Assembly: GCF_026410085.1 (NCBI RefSeq)
Contig: NZ_CP112866.1
Location: 682,001-746,000, forward strand
Direction of reading: 5' to 3'
Source: Pseudomonas quebecensis
GTDB lineage: Bacteria > Pseudomonadota > Gammaproteobacteria > Pseudomonadales > Pseudomonadaceae
DNA length: 64,000 nt
Each line of letters begins with the position of its first letter. The first letter of the stretch is position 1. The notes beneath the pieces were generated by a model, which was not told the origin of the DNA, ran no database searches, and worked only from the letters and a program-made list of their open reading frames with translations. Shown here one piece after another: positions 18,865 through 27,572 of the stretch. A program made the position numbers and the translations under genes.

Positions 18865-19109
18865 CGATTTTCCTGAGCGTGAGTGGGTGCGCATTCTAAG
18901 ACCCAGCGGCGCGGTCTGAGTTTCCGCCAGCGTCCGATCCTCATGTAAGAACACCTTCCTGATTTTCATCCGATGGCGCCGAACATGTCCGACGGCGACA
19001 GCGCTTATCCGTGGACGAAAGTTACTTTCATGCAGTTTGAAAATCCCGTGGGGAAATGATTTATGAATTTCACAACCAATTCGACGTGACCCTTTCCGAG
19101 GAGTACCGC

Positions 19110-20459
19110 ATGGCCGCATCACCGGGCTTTGGGCTGTTGGCATACGCTGCCATCGCCATCATTGCATTGATCGTGCTGATTGCACGTTACCGACTCAACC
19201 CGTTTATCGTCATCACCCTGGTGTCTATCGGCCTGGCGCTGATGGCCGGGATGCCGGCCGACACCATCATGGGCTCCTACGAGGCGGGCGTCGGCAAGAC
19301 CCTGGGACACATCGCCCTGGTGGTGGCGCTGGGCACCATGCTCGGCAAAATGATGGCCGAGTCCGGCGGTGCCGAGCAGGTGGCGCGCACCTTGATCCAT
19401 CGCTTCGGCGAGCGCAATGCGCACTGGGCCATGGTGTGCATTGCCTTTCTGGTGGGGCTGCCGCTGTTTTTCGAGGTGGGCTTTGTGTTGCTGGTGCCCA
19501 TCGCGTTTACCGTGGCGCGGCGCGTGGGGGTGTCGATCCTGATGGTTGGTTTACCGATGGTCGCCGGCTTGTCGGTGGTGCATGCGCTGGTGCCGCCGCA
19601 CCCGGCGGCGATGATGGCGGTGCTGGCGTACAACGCGTCGGTGGGGCAGACCGTGCTGTATGCGATTCTGATCGGCATTCCGACGGCAATCATCGCCGGC
19701 CCCGTCTACGCCAAATACATCGTGCCGCGTATTCACCTGCCGGCGGAAAACCCGCTGGAGCGCCAGTTTATCGAGCGCGAGCCGCGTAGCCGTCTCCCGA
19801 GTTTTGCCCTGACCATGGCCACCATTCTGTTGCCAGTGGTGCTGATGATGATCGGCGGCTGGGCCAATGTGTTGTCCACGCCGGGCACGGGGTTCAACCA
19901 GTTCCTGTTATTTATCGGCAACTCGGTGATTGCGCTGCTGGTGGCGACGCTGGTCAGTTTCTGGACCCTGGGCCTGGCTCAAGGCTTCAACCGCGAATCG
20001 ATCCTCAAATTTACCAACGAATGCCTGGCGCCGACTGCCAGCATCACGCTGCTGGTGGGGGCGGGTGGCGGTTTGAATCGCATCCTGGTGGATGCCGGCG
20101 TGACCAACGAGATTCTGGGGCTGGCCCATGCCTTCCACCTGTCGCCGCTGGTGATGGGCTGGTTGTTCGCCGCACTGATGCGCATCGCTACCGGCTCGGC
20201 CACGGTGGCCATGACCACTGCCTCCGGTGTGGTGGCGCCGGTGGCCCTGGGCCTGGGTTATCCACATCCGGAATTGCTGGTGCTGGCCACCGGTGCGGGC
20301 TCGGTGATCTTTTCCCACGTCAACGACGGCGGCTTCTGGCTGATCAAGGAATACTTCAATATGACGGTGATCCAGACCTTCAAGACCTGGACCGTGCTGG
20401 AAACCCTGATTTCCGTGGTTGCCTTCGGTCTGACCTATGGTCTGTCCTGCCTGCTTTGA
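19110..20459 (+). CDS. GntP-family permease
   Basis: A 449-residue inner-membrane permease of the gluconate:proton symporter family with twelve or more hydrophobic segments. GntP motifs are visible (GTMLGKMMAESGGAEQVA near residue 75-92, and the LVGAGGGLNRILVDAGV segment). GAGGAG lies nine bases before the ATG. It is followed after 12 bases by an RpiR regulator and then an N-acyl-D-amino-acid deacylase, so a D-amino-acid or N-acyl-D-amino-acid substrate is more likely here than gluconate. Some GntP proteins elsewhere carry D-serine. Confidence 0.87.
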   Translation: MAASPGFGLLAYAAIAIIALIVLIARYRLNPFIVITLVSIGLALMAGMPADTIMGSYEAGVGKTLGHIALVVALGTMLGKMMAESGGAEQVARTLIHRFGERNAHWAMVCIAFLVGLPLFFEVGFVLLVPIAFTVARRVGVSILMVGLPMVAGLSVVHALVPPHPAAMMAVLAYNASVGQTVLYAILIGIPTAIIAGPVYAKYIVPRIHLPAENPLERQFIEREPRSRLPSFALTMATILLPVVLMMIGGWANVLSTPGTGFNQFLLFIGNSVIALLVATLVSFWTLGLAQGFNRESILKFTNECLAPTASITLLVGAGGGLNRILVDAGVTNEILGLAHAFHLSPLVMGWLFAALMRIATGSATVAMTTASGVVAPVALGLGYPHPELLVLATGAGSVIFSHVNDGGFWLIKEYFNMTVIQTFKTWTVLETLISVVAFGLTYGLSCLL

Positions 20460-20471
20460 CCCGGAGCCCTT

Positions 20472-21332
20472 ATGGACATCCTCTACCAGATCCGCGCCCG
20501 CCAGGCGTCCTTCAGCGCCGGCGAAGGGCGCATCGCCCGGCTGATGCTGGACGACGTAGGCTTTGCCGCGTCGGCCAGTCTGGAGGCACTGTCCCAGCGT
20601 GCCGAGGTCAGCACTGCGACCTTGTCACGTTTTGCCCGCAGTGTCGGTTGCCGCGACTTGCGCGATCTACGCCTGCAGCTGGCCCAGGCCAGCGGCGTCG
20701 GCAGCCGCTTCCTGGACCCGGTGGGCACACCCGAGCAGTCGGCGTTTCACCGGCAGATCCTGGGGGATATCGAAGCCACGCTGCGCCAGCACCTGGCGGG
20801 CTTCGATCAGGCAAGTTTCGCCGACGCGGTCGGCCTGTTGAGCAAGGCGCGCATGGTGCATGCGTTCGGCATGGGCGGCCCGTCCAGTCTGTGCAGCGAT
20901 GAGTTGCAAGTGCGCCTGGTGCGCCTGGGCTATCCGATTGCCGCTTGCCATGACCCACTGATGATGCGCGTCACCGCCGCCACGCTGGGCCCGCAGCACG
21001 TGCTGATCGTCTGCTCGCTGACCGGCCTGACGCCCGAGTTGCTCGACGTGGTGGAACTGGCGCGCAACTACGACGCACGCGTTATCGCCCTCACGCTCGC
21101 CGACTCACCGTTGGCGCGCCTGGCCGACGTGGTGCTACCGCTGCAACCGGCCGAAACCAGTTTTATCTACAAACCCACGGCGGCGCGCTACGGCATGCTG
21201 CTGGCCATCGACCTGCTCGCCACCGAGCTGGCGCTGGCCATGCCGGACGATAATCAGGAACGCCTGCGCCGCATCAAGCTGGCCCTGGACGACTACCGCG
21301 GCGGCCCCGATGCCTTGCCGCTCGGAGATTGA
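20472..21332 (+). CDS. RpiR/MurR-family regulator with SIS domain
   Basis: A 286-residue regulator with an N-terminal RpiR helix-turn-helix (SLEALSQRAEVSTATLSRFARSVG, about 36-59) and a C-terminal SIS domain (about 110-260) that normally binds phosphosugars or amino-sugar derivatives. It sits between the GntP permease and the deacylase, 12 and 1 bases apart, and probably controls this operon. An SIS domain in a D-amino-acid module raises the possibility of a muropeptide-derived effector. Confidence 0.88.
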   Translation: MDILYQIRARQASFSAGEGRIARLMLDDVGFAASASLEALSQRAEVSTATLSRFARSVGCRDLRDLRLQLAQASGVGSRFLDPVGTPEQSAFHRQILGDIEATLRQHLAGFDQASFADAVGLLSKARMVHAFGMGGPSSLCSDELQVRLVRLGYPIAACHDPLMMRVTAATLGPQHVLIVCSLTGLTPELLDVVELARNYDARVIALTLADSPLARLADVVLPLQPAETSFIYKPTAARYGMLLAIDLLATELALAMPDDNQERLRRIKLALDDYRGGPDALPLGD

Positions 21333-21333
21333 A

Positions 21334-22797
21334 ATGAAGTACGACACGTTGATTCGCCAGGCTCTGATTATCGATGGCAGCAACACCCCGGGATATGTCG
21401 CCGATGTAGGCGTGCGTGCGGGGCATATTGAGGCCATCGGCGAGCTGTCGAGCGGCTCGGCCGCGCAAACAATCGAGGCCAGTGGCCGGGTGCTGGCGCC
21501 GGGCTTTATCGACGTGCACACCCACGACGACACAGTGGTGATACGCCAGCCGCAGATGCTGCCCAAACTCAGTCAGGGTGTGACCACGGTGATCGTCGGC
21601 AACTGCGGTATCAGCGCGGCGCCGGTCAGCCTGCGTGGCGATCCGCCGGACCCGATGAACCTGCTGGGGCGGCGTGATGCCTTTGCCTACCCGCGCTTTG
21701 CCGACTACCGCCAAGCGGTGGAAAACGCCCACCCGGCGGTCAACGTTGCTGCGTTGATCGGCCATACGGCGCTGCGCAGCAACCACTTGGACGACCTCTA
21801 CCGCACGGCCACCCAGGCAGAAATAACGGCCATGCGCGCGCAGTTGAAGGAAAGCCTTGAGGCGGGCGCCCTGGGTTTGTCCACCGGTTTGGCCTACGCC
21901 AGTGCGTTCAACGCCGAGACCGATGAAGTGCTGCAACTGAGCGAAGAGCTGACCGCTTTCGGCGCGGTGTACACCACCCATTTGCGCAGCGAATTCGAGC
22001 CGGTGCTGGAGGCCATGGACGAAGCGTTCCTGATCGGCCGGCATGCCCAGGCGCCGGTGATCATTTCCCACCTCAAATGTGCCGGCGCGGGTAACTGGGG
22101 GCGTAGTCCGCAGTTGCTGGCGTCCTTGGAACTGGCCGCGAAAACCCACCCGGTGGGTTGTGATTGCTACCCCTACGCGGCCAGTTCCTCGACGCTGGAC
22201 CTCAAGCAAGTCACCGATGCCTTCCCCATCACCATCACCTGGTCGACGCCGTACCCCTCCATGGGCGGGCGCGACTTGCAGGACATTGCGGCCGAGTGGG
22301 ACGTTTCCCTGCTCGACGCGGCCCGTCGCCTGCAACCGGCGGGGGCGGTGTACTACGGCATGGACGAGGCGGATGTGCGGCGCATCCTTGCGCATCCGTT
22401 GTCGATGGTGGGCTCCGACGGGTTGCCGGAAGACCCGTTCCCGCACCCGCGCCTGTGGGGCGCGTTCCCACGGGTGCTAGGACATTTCAGCCGGGATGTG
22501 GGGTTGTTCCCGCTGCACACGGCGGTGCACAAAATGACCGGCTTGTCGGCGGCGCGGTTTGGCTTGTCGGAGCGCGGTGAAATCCGTGAAGGGCACTGGG
22601 CCGATCTGGTGTTGTTCGACCCCTTGCGAGTGCGTGACGTCGCGGACTTCAAGGCACCGCAGCGGGCGGCGGAAGGCATCGAGGGGGTATGGGTCAACGG
22701 AGTGTTGAGCTACCACAATGGGCACGCCAACGGTGAACGGCCGGGCCGCTTCCTGGCGCGCAGCGGGGATTTGCGCGGTGGGTTTTGGTCTTTATAG
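21334..22797 (+). CDS. N-acyl-D-amino-acid deacylase (D-aminoacylase)
   Basis: An amidohydrolase-superfamily enzyme of 487 residues that removes the acyl group from N-acyl-D-amino acids. The metal-binding DVHTHDD motif (about 62-68), the bridging cysteine in GNCGIS (about 90-95) and HLRSE and ISHLKCAGAGNWG further on are characteristic. The start codon follows the regulator stop by one base, so the two are translationally coupled. With the GntP permease this forms a small uptake and deacylation operon. No racemase or D-amino-acid dehydrogenase is present nearby. Confidence 0.9.
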   Translation: MKYDTLIRQALIIDGSNTPGYVADVGVRAGHIEAIGELSSGSAAQTIEASGRVLAPGFIDVHTHDDTVVIRQPQMLPKLSQGVTTVIVGNCGISAAPVSLRGDPPDPMNLLGRRDAFAYPRFADYRQAVENAHPAVNVAALIGHTALRSNHLDDLYRTATQAEITAMRAQLKESLEAGALGLSTGLAYASAFNAETDEVLQLSEELTAFGAVYTTHLRSEFEPVLEAMDEAFLIGRHAQAPVIISHLKCAGAGNWGRSPQLLASLELAAKTHPVGCDCYPYAASSSTLDLKQVTDAFPITITWSTPYPSMGGRDLQDIAAEWDVSLLDAARRLQPAGAVYYGMDEADVRRILAHPLSMVGSDGLPEDPFPHPRLWGAFPRVLGHFSRDVGLFPLHTAVHKMTGLSAARFGLSERGEIREGHWADLVLFDPLRVRDVADFKAPQRAAEGIEGVWVNGVLSYHNGHANGERPGRFLARSGDLRGGFWSL

Positions 22798-22826
22798 TGG
22801 GCGCCTTCACACACGGAGCGATCGCC

Positions 22827-23195
22827 ATGCACTTAGGAAAAGTCACCCCCATCCTGCGAATTTTCGACGAAGCCAAAACCTTGGAATTCTACGTCGACTT
22901 CCTGGGTTTCAAGGTGGATTGGCAGCACCGTTTCGAGGCCAATTATCCGGTGTACCTGCAGGTGTCTTTGGGCGAGTGCGTGCTGCATTTGTCCGAGCAC
23001 CATGGCGATGCGTCGCCGGGCGCCGCCGTGCGCATTCAGGCGCAAGGCGTGGACGGGTACCAACGGCAATTGCTGGCCAAGGATTATCGTTACGCCAAGC
23101 CGGACGTTGAGGAAACTCCGTGGGGCTCGCGGGAGATGAGCATCAAGGATCCGTTCGGGAATCGGCTGGTGTTTGTGGAGGAGGGCGAGGGCTGA
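22827..23195 (+). CDS. VOC (glyoxalase/bleomycin-resistance) superfamily protein
   Basis: A 122-residue single-domain VOC protein. VTPILRIFDEAKTLEFYVDFLGF at the N-terminus and IKDPFGNRLVFVEEGEG at the C-terminus mark the paired beta-alpha-beta-beta-beta units. It resembles bleomycin-resistance-type members, but no substrate can be assigned. CGGAG precedes the ATG, and a strong intrinsic terminator follows. It lies 29 bases after the deacylase and may be co-transcribed with it. Confidence 0.8.
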   Translation: MHLGKVTPILRIFDEAKTLEFYVDFLGFKVDWQHRFEANYPVYLQVSLGECVLHLSEHHGDASPGAAVRIQAQGVDGYQRQLLAKDYRYAKPDVEETPWGSREMSIKDPFGNRLVFVEEGEG

Positions 23196-23214
23196 GCGGT
23201 AAATCGCGGGCAAT

Positions 23215-23245
23215 AAAAAACCGTCTTGGTTAAGACGGTTTTTTT
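23215..23245 (+). terminator. Intrinsic terminator after the VOC gene
   Basis: CCGTCTT-GGTT-AAGACGG with seven T residues after it and an A-run before it. It is a strong rho-independent terminator, probably active on both strands. Confidence 0.93.
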
Positions 23246-23276
23246 GCGATCCCAGTTAGTGGCTGGGATTGCGAGC

Positions 23277-23295
23277 TCACTGAAAGCGCTGACCC
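23277..23295 (+). repeat. Direct repeat copy 1 in the 23.2-23.8 kb intergenic region
   Basis: A 19-base sequence (TCACTGAAAGCGCTGACCC) recurs at 23585-23603 with one mismatch (A to G), 308 bases apart and in the same orientation. Confidence 0.7.
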
Positions 23296-23502
23296 ACCCT
23301 GCCGATATTAATGGCGACTATCCTTTCGTGCAAGGCCTGACCACGCTCGGCCTGGTTTGTTTATGTACAAAAACGGCGGCAAAATTTTGCAATGAATCGG
23401 TTGGTTTTGACTGCTGATTTATCGTCACCTGTCACACCTTCGGTCAGGATGTTGGTTAGTATCACCCCCGTTCCAAATATGTCGTTTTGTAGGTGGCTGG
23501 GT

Positions 23503-23631
23503 ATGCGCGCGGAATTATGGACCGAACGCCACGGGCTAGTAATCCGTGCCGGATTCATGCGGGAGGAACCAAAGCCCGGCCGCCTCACTGGAAGCGCTGA
23601 CCCGCGTCCGAAGGCTCACATGTTCCGGTAA
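23503..23631 (+). CDS. Possible 42-residue small ORF
   Basis: An ATG-to-TAA frame encoding a basic 42-residue peptide (begins MRAELWTERHGLV, ends KAHMFR). The ribosome-binding site is weak (GGTGGCTGG just upstream) and the frame opens further upstream as well. It may instead be part of the leader of the 32-residue ORF at 23671. No family recognised. Reported only because it lies in an isolated transcription unit. Confidence 0.25.
   Translation: MRAELWTERHGLVIRAGFMREEPKPGRLTGSADPRPKAHMFR
23585..23603 (+). repeat. Direct repeat copy 2
   Basis: The second copy (TCACTGGAAGCGCTGACCC), 18 of 19 bases identical to 23277-23295. It lies upstream of the 32-residue small ORF and inside the possible 42-codon frame. 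Confidence 0.7.
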
Positions 23632-23670
23632 GTGCGCTGGAGGTAAGGCCCAACTCATGGAGGGCCGAGT

Positions 23671-23769
23671 ATGTCTAAGTTTGCACGACGTATGTGGAAC
23701 CTCGTAGTGAACTGCCTGCGTGCTTATCACGTATGGAAGTTCCTGCGAGACAGCTTCGATGACCGCTAA
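23671..23769 (+). CDS. Small protein ORF, 32 residues
   Basis: An ATG-to-TAA frame of 32 codons beginning MSKFARRMWNLVV and ending RDSFDDR. A good ribosome-binding site (GGAGG, seven bases before the ATG) and an intrinsic terminator 15 bases after the stop make it look like a real gene. The peptide has a basic N-terminus, a Trp/Leu/Val-rich amphipathic middle and an acidic tail, suggesting a peripheral membrane or binding peptide. I do not recognise it. It stands alone between the terminator at 23215-23245 and the chemoreceptor on the other strand. Confidence 0.55.
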   Translation: MSKFARRMWNLVVNCLRAYHVWKFLRDSFDDR

Positions 23770-23784
23770 GGTCTGAAAAGCGGA

Positions 23785-23815
23785 GCCGCCTCGGTGTATG
23801 CCGAGGCGGCTTTTT
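23785..23815 (+). terminator. Intrinsic terminator after the 32-residue ORF
   Basis: A perfect ten-base GC-rich stem (GCCGCCTCGG/CCGAGGCGGC) with a six-base loop followed by five T residues, 15 bases after the small ORF stop. It faces the convergent chemoreceptor gene. Confidence 0.92.
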
Positions 23816-23821
23816 GCTTTC

Positions 23822-25741
23822 CTACACCCGGAAGTGGCTTACCATCTGCTGCAACTGGCTGCCCAGTCGGGCCAGTTCCACGCTGGATTTGGCGGTCTCT
23901 TCACTGGCGCTGGCGGTCTGTTCCGACACATCGCGCACGTTGACGATGCTGCGGCTGATCTCTTCGGCCACGGCGCTCTGCTCTTCGGCGGCAGCGGCGA
24001 TCTGCTGGTTCATCGACTGGATGTTGGACACCGTCCGGGTGATGTTCTCCAGCGACACGCCGGCCTTGCGGGTCAGTTCCACGCTGCTGTCGGTGAGGCT
24101 GCGGCTGTTGTTCATCACGTTGGCCACTTGCTGGGTGCCGTTCTGCAAGCCGGCGACCAGGCCTTCGATTTCTTCGGTGGATTTCTGCGTGCGCTGGGCC
24201 AGGCCGCGCACTTCGTCCGCCACGACGGCAAAGCCACGGCCGGCTTCACCTGCACGTGCCGCTTCGATCGCTGCGTTGAGAGCCAGCAGGTTGGTCTGTT
24301 CGGCCACGGCCTTGATCACATCCATCACGCTGCCGATCTTGTTGCTCTCTTGCTGCAGATGCGTCATGGCGTCGGTGGAGCGCGCCACTTCAGCGGCGAG
24401 CCGCTCGATCTGAGCGATGGCCTCGGCCACCACCTTGTCGCCTTCACGGGCCTGGCCATCGGCGTCGGACGCAGCCTGGGAAGCCTGCTCGGCATTGCGC
24501 GCCACTTCCTGCACGGTGGCGGTCATTTCATGCATCGCGGTGGCGACCTGGTCGGTTTCTATTTTCTGGCTGTTCACGCCGGCGCTGGTCTGCTCGGTCA
24601 CGGCCGACAACTCTTCGGCGGCGCTGGCGATTTGAGTCACGCCATCACGAATCCCGCTGATCAGTTCGCGCAAAGTGGTGCCCATGCGCTGGATGCCTTG
24701 TTGCAGCACGCCCAACTCGTCGCGGCGGGTGACCTGAATGTTGTGGCTCAGATCGCCGGAGGCAATGCGCTCCACCACGGCCAGGGTGTCCTGGATCGGA
24801 CGGGTGATCTGGCGGGTAATCACCAGCGCGGCGATGATGCCGACCAGCAGTGCCAGCAAGGTGCTGATCAACTGCAGGCTACGGGCCTGGGCGCTTTCGG
24901 CGTCGCGGCGGTCAAGCTGAATATCGTAGAGCTTGTCGCTGATGGTGACGATATCGGCTCCCTGGGTGGTCATCTCGGCCCGGGCGGCGACGATGTTGGC
25001 GTTGGCAGCCTTATAGTTCTGCACGGCGTTGCGATAGGCATTCAGGGCGGTTTCAAGCGCGGTCAGTGCGCTTTGCTGGCTGCTGCCGAACACGGCGCTC
25101 AAACCTTTCAAGCCGTTGATGGCTTTCTCGATTTGTGCCGCGGCGCGGGCTTCGGTGTCAGGGTTGACGTTGTTGGTGTAGCCACGCACTTCGTAGCGGG
25201 CCAACTGGAATTCCTGCTTGGCATTGGTCAATGCCTGGAACTGTGTGAAGCGTTCCGGGCTGTCCGGCATCTGCTGCACACTGGTGTCCAGGGCCTCGAT
25301 CTGAGCGTTGGCGATGTCAGCCTTGTCGCCCATGACCTGGCGCGACGCGTTGCCGTTACGGTAAGCCTCACGCATTTTGTTCAGGGACTGCTGATAGGCG
25401 GTGATCACGGCCTTCTGGTCGGTCAGCAGCTTGACGTTTTCCGGGCTCTTGAAACTGTCCAGCAGCTTCTGCTGTTGTGCGGCGAACGCATCCAGGCTGG
25501 TCTGTACGTTCTGCGCCACGGCTTCGTCGCCGTTGGCCAGCATGTACTGCAAACGCACGATGCGCAGTTTGGTCAGCGACGCGTTGAGCTGGGTGATATC
25601 GCTCATCCAGTTACTGCGATCGATCAGGCTGCCGAGGCTGGTCCAGCCGGTGAGGGCCAGGATCGAGGTGAGGACCAGCACCAGGCCGAAGCCCAGGCCG
25701 AGTTTGAGGTTGACGCTGATGTTACCGAACCAGCTGTTCAT
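23822..25741 (-). CDS. Methyl-accepting chemotaxis protein, HBM-type (McpS-like)
   Basis: A 639-residue chemoreceptor. TM1 is at about 10-31, then a periplasmic helical ligand domain of about 255 residues, TM2 (about 287-307), HAMP, and the cytoplasmic signalling domain with the hairpin tip [18 protein letters not shown]. The large all-helical periplasmic part and the total length equal those of P. putida McpS, whose helical bimodular (HBM) domain binds TCA-cycle acids. The ligand here is therefore inferred to be organic acids, not proven. No CheR-docking pentapeptide is visible at the C-terminus. It is monocistronic. Confidence 0.9.
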   Translation of the reverse strand: MNSWFGNISVNLKLGLGFGLVLVLTSILALTGWTSLGSLIDRSNWMSDITQLNASLTKLRIVRLQYMLANGDEAVAQNVQTSLDAFAAQQQKLLDSFKSPENVKLLTDQKAVITAYQQSLNKMREAYRNGNASRQVMGDKADIANAQIEALDTSVQQMPDSPERFTQFQALTNAKQEFQLARYEVRGYTNNVNPDTEARAAAQIEKAINGLKGLSAVFGSSQQSALTALETALNAYRNAVQNYKAANANIVAARAEMTTQGADIVTISDKLYDIQLDRRDAESAQARSLQLISTLLALLVGIIAALVITRQITRPIQDTLAVVERIASGDLSHNIQVTRRDELGVLQQGIQRMGTTLRELISGIRDGVTQIASAAEELSAVTEQTSAGVNSQKIETDQVATAMHEMTATVQEVARNAEQASQAASDADGQAREGDKVVAEAIAQIERLAAEVARSTDAMTHLQQESNKIGSVMDVIKAVAEQTNLLALNAAIEAARAGEAGRGFAVVADEVRGLAQRTQKSTEEIEGLVAGLQNGTQQVANVMNNSRSLTDSSVELTRKAGVSLENITRTVSNIQSMNQQIAAAAEEQSAVAEEISRSIVNVRDVSEQTASASEETAKSSVELARLGSQLQQMVSHFRV

Positions 25742-26013
25742 CGAATGCTCCGCAAAAGTGATTTGTCTGCTGGACGGTGTTGTTGTTTGAGCCAGCCAAG
25801 GTGAGTAGACCTGTATCGGCAGGCGGACGAGAATCTGAAACGTTTATTCGTAAAACCCCGGCGCACACTCTTGTACAGCGACCTGCGGCGCCATATCGGT
25901 ACTCCGCGAAGGCTCATCGGGGGCACATATTCTGTGCTAGTCTGCGGGCCCTTTTAGTTTTGGGCGGTGCGGGAGACAGTGTTTTCAGTACCGTCCTACA
26001 GCGGAGCCTATTC

Positions 26014-26631
26014 ATGTCCGAAGTTAATCTGTCCACCGACGAAACCCGCGTCAGCTACGGTATCGGCCGTCAGTTGGGCGACCAACTGCGCGACAACCCG
26101 CCGCCGGGCGTGAGCCTGGACGCGATCCTGGCCGGCCTGACCGACGCTTTTGCGGGCAAGCCAAGCCGTGTTGACCAGGAACAAATGGCCGCCAGCTTCA
26201 AGGTGATCCGCGAAGTCATGCAGGCCGAAGCCGCTGCCAAGGCTGAAGCCGCAGCCGGTGCCGGCCTGGCTTTCCTGGCTGAAAACGCCAAGCGCGAGGG
26301 CATCACCACCCTGGCTTCCGGTCTGCAGTTTGAAGTGCTGACTCAGGGCGACGGCGCCAAGCCGACCCGTGAAGACCAGGTGCGTACCCACTACCACGGC
26401 ACCCTGATCGACGGCACTGTGTTCGACAGCTCCTACGAGCGTGGCCAGCCAGCCGAATTCCCGGTAGGTGGTGTGATCGCCGGTTGGACCGAAGCCCTGC
26501 AACTGATGAATGCCGGCAGCAAATGGCGCCTGTACGTGCCGAGCGAGTTGGCTTACGGCGCTCAAGGCGTTGGCAGCATCCCGCCACACAGCGTTCTGGT
26601 GTTCGACGTCGAGCTGCTCGACGTTCTGTAA
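26014..26631 (+). CDS. fklB: FKBP-type peptidyl-prolyl isomerase FklB
   Basis: A 205-residue FKBP22-type prolyl isomerase. The N-terminal helical dimerisation domain (about 1-90; RVSYGIGRQLGDQL) is joined by an Ala-rich helix to the FKBP catalytic domain (about 95-205), with YHGTLIDGTVFDSSYERGQP and the GSKWRLYVPSELAYG strand. There is no signal peptide, so it is cytoplasmic. The ATG at 26014 is preferred over an upstream open frame that does not resemble the family. Confidence 0.92.
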   Translation: MSEVNLSTDETRVSYGIGRQLGDQLRDNPPPGVSLDAILAGLTDAFAGKPSRVDQEQMAASFKVIREVMQAEAAAKAEAAAGAGLAFLAENAKREGITTLASGLQFEVLTQGDGAKPTREDQVRTHYHGTLIDGTVFDSSYERGQPAEFPVGGVIAGWTEALQLMNAGSKWRLYVPSELAYGAQGVGSIPPHSVLVFDVELLDVL

Positions 26632-26647
26632 GACCTGCTGCTGATTA

Positions 26648-26679
26648 CCTGTAGGGGCGAGCCAGCCCGCTCCTACAGG
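26648..26679. repeat. REP-like palindrome after fklB
   Basis: CCTGTAGG...CCTACAGG arms around GGGCGAGCCAGCCCGC, a different subfamily from the GTGGGAGG type. It lies between the convergent fklB and the small Fur-box gene. Confidence 0.7.
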
Positions 26680-26694
26680 GTTCTTCAGCATGGC

Positions 26695-26952
26695 TCATGG
26701 ATGAAACTTGCCATTGATTTCCGTGGCCGGGCGCAACGCTCGGGCATAGCAGAACAGAAACAAATTACGCACCACCTCCTTCAGCACACCGGGTTCGCTC
26801 GAACTCAGGCCATTGACGTCCAGGTCGCCCTGGTCCTGCAGTTCACTCAATGCTTCTTCTTCAAGCACTGCACAGACTTCGCCGGTTTCCCGATGCAGGA
26901 TTCGCAGGTAAGGGTGTGGGCGATCCAGCCAGGCGTCTATCAAATAAGTCAT
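26695..26952 (-). CDS. Small conserved protein behind a Fur box (85 residues)
   Basis: An 85-residue cytoplasmic-looking protein (begins MTYLIDAWLDRP, includes HRETGEVCAVL and a conserved-looking VVRNLFLFCYARALRP near the end). No known domain is recognised. GGAG is eight bases before the ATG; a TTG two codons upstream is less likely. By gene order (fklB nearby, then ispB-rplU-rpmA) it corresponds to the small ORF called PA4570 in P. aeruginosa, from memory. The near-perfect Fur box over its promoter implies expression under iron limitation. Confidence 0.8.
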   Translation of the reverse strand: MTYLIDAWLDRPHPYLRILHRETGEVCAVLEEEALSELQDQGDLDVNGLSSSEPGVLKEVVRNLFLFCYARALRPATEINGKFHP

Positions 26953-26976
26953 GGTCAATTCTCCTTGATGGGTTTC

Positions 26977-26995
26977 AATGAGAATAATTCTTATT
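26977..26995 (-). promoter_or_regulatory. Fur box over the promoter of the 85-residue gene
   Basis: The 19-base sequence AATGAGAATAATTCTTATT is a palindrome with one mismatch (9-1-9) and close to the Fur consensus. On the minus strand, TTGCTA and TATTCT, 16 bases apart, form a plausible sigma-70 promoter whose -10 lies inside the box, so Fur would block RNA polymerase. Confidence 0.85.
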
Positions 26996-27076
26996 CGCTG
27001 AATAGCAAGTGCCTATTGGCGGTTTTTGGTTTTTTCTGAAGGGGTGTTGCGTTCGATCAACGCAGAGGGCGAAACG

Positions 27077-27101
27077 CCATCCCGCGACGGGCGCGGGATG
27101 G
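27077..27101 (-). terminator. Hairpin terminator of the YjdM/PhnA-like gene
   Basis: A perfect ten-base stem (CCATCCCGCG/CGCGGGATGG) with a five-base loop, 12 bases after the stop codon on the minus strand. The T-tract is weak. Confidence 0.6.
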
Positions 27102-27112
27102 AAGCAGCATAT

Positions 27113-27454
27113 TCAGACTTTGCGCACGAACTCTGATTTGAGTTTCATCGGGCCGATACCGTCGATCTTGCAATCGATATCGTGGTCGCCGTCGCACAGG
27201 CGGATGTTTTTCACCTTGGTACCGACTTTCACCACCAGGGAGGTGCCCTTGACCTTGAGGTCTTTGATCACGGTGATGGTGTCGCCGTCCTGCAGCACGT
27301 TACCCACGGAGTCTTTCTTCACGGTTTCATCGCCGGCCGCTTCGGTCTCACCGTTAGCGGACCATTCATGGGCGCATTCCGGGCAGACCAGTTGGGTGCC
27401 GTCTTCATAGGTGTATTCGGAATTGCATTTCGGGCAGGGTGGCAAAGTGCTCAC
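27113..27454 (-). CDS. yjdM: Zinc-ribbon YjdM/PhnA-family protein
   Basis: A 113-residue protein with an N-terminal zinc ribbon (C7, C10, C24, C27: CPKC...CPEC) and a C-terminal beta-barrel domain ([23 protein letters not shown] onwards). The family was once named PhnA but is not a phosphonate hydrolase; its role is still poorly defined. It is monocistronic, between a REP palindrome and the Fur-box region. Confidence 0.9.
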   Translation of the reverse strand: MSTLPPCPKCNSEYTYEDGTQLVCPECAHEWSANGETEAAGDETVKKDSVGNVLQDGDTITVIKDLKVKGTSLVVKVGTKVKNIRLCDGDHDIDCKIDGIGPMKLKSEFVRKV

Positions 27455-27535
27455 TTGCGCTCCTTAAAGGTCAGGATGGCTAAAGTCGCACATTGTATAG
27501 GGATTTACGGTCTTGCAGGTTGAATGAAATCTAAA

Positions 27536-27562
27536 TGTGGGAGGAGGTACGCTCCTCCCGCA
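27536..27562. repeat. REP-type palindrome between ispB and yjdM
   Basis: TGTGGGAGGAG and CTCCTCCCGCA arms around a five-base loop, lying just downstream of the ispB stop and upstream of yjdM (both on the minus strand). Confidence 0.8.
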
Positions 27563-27572
27563 TCAATGTGAT

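Noticed and set aside
23798..25804. 668-codon open frame opposite the chemoreceptor gene
   Set aside because: The chemoreceptor on the minus strand has a full domain order and known length. The plus frame is Gly/His/Ala-rich and has no recognisable domain.
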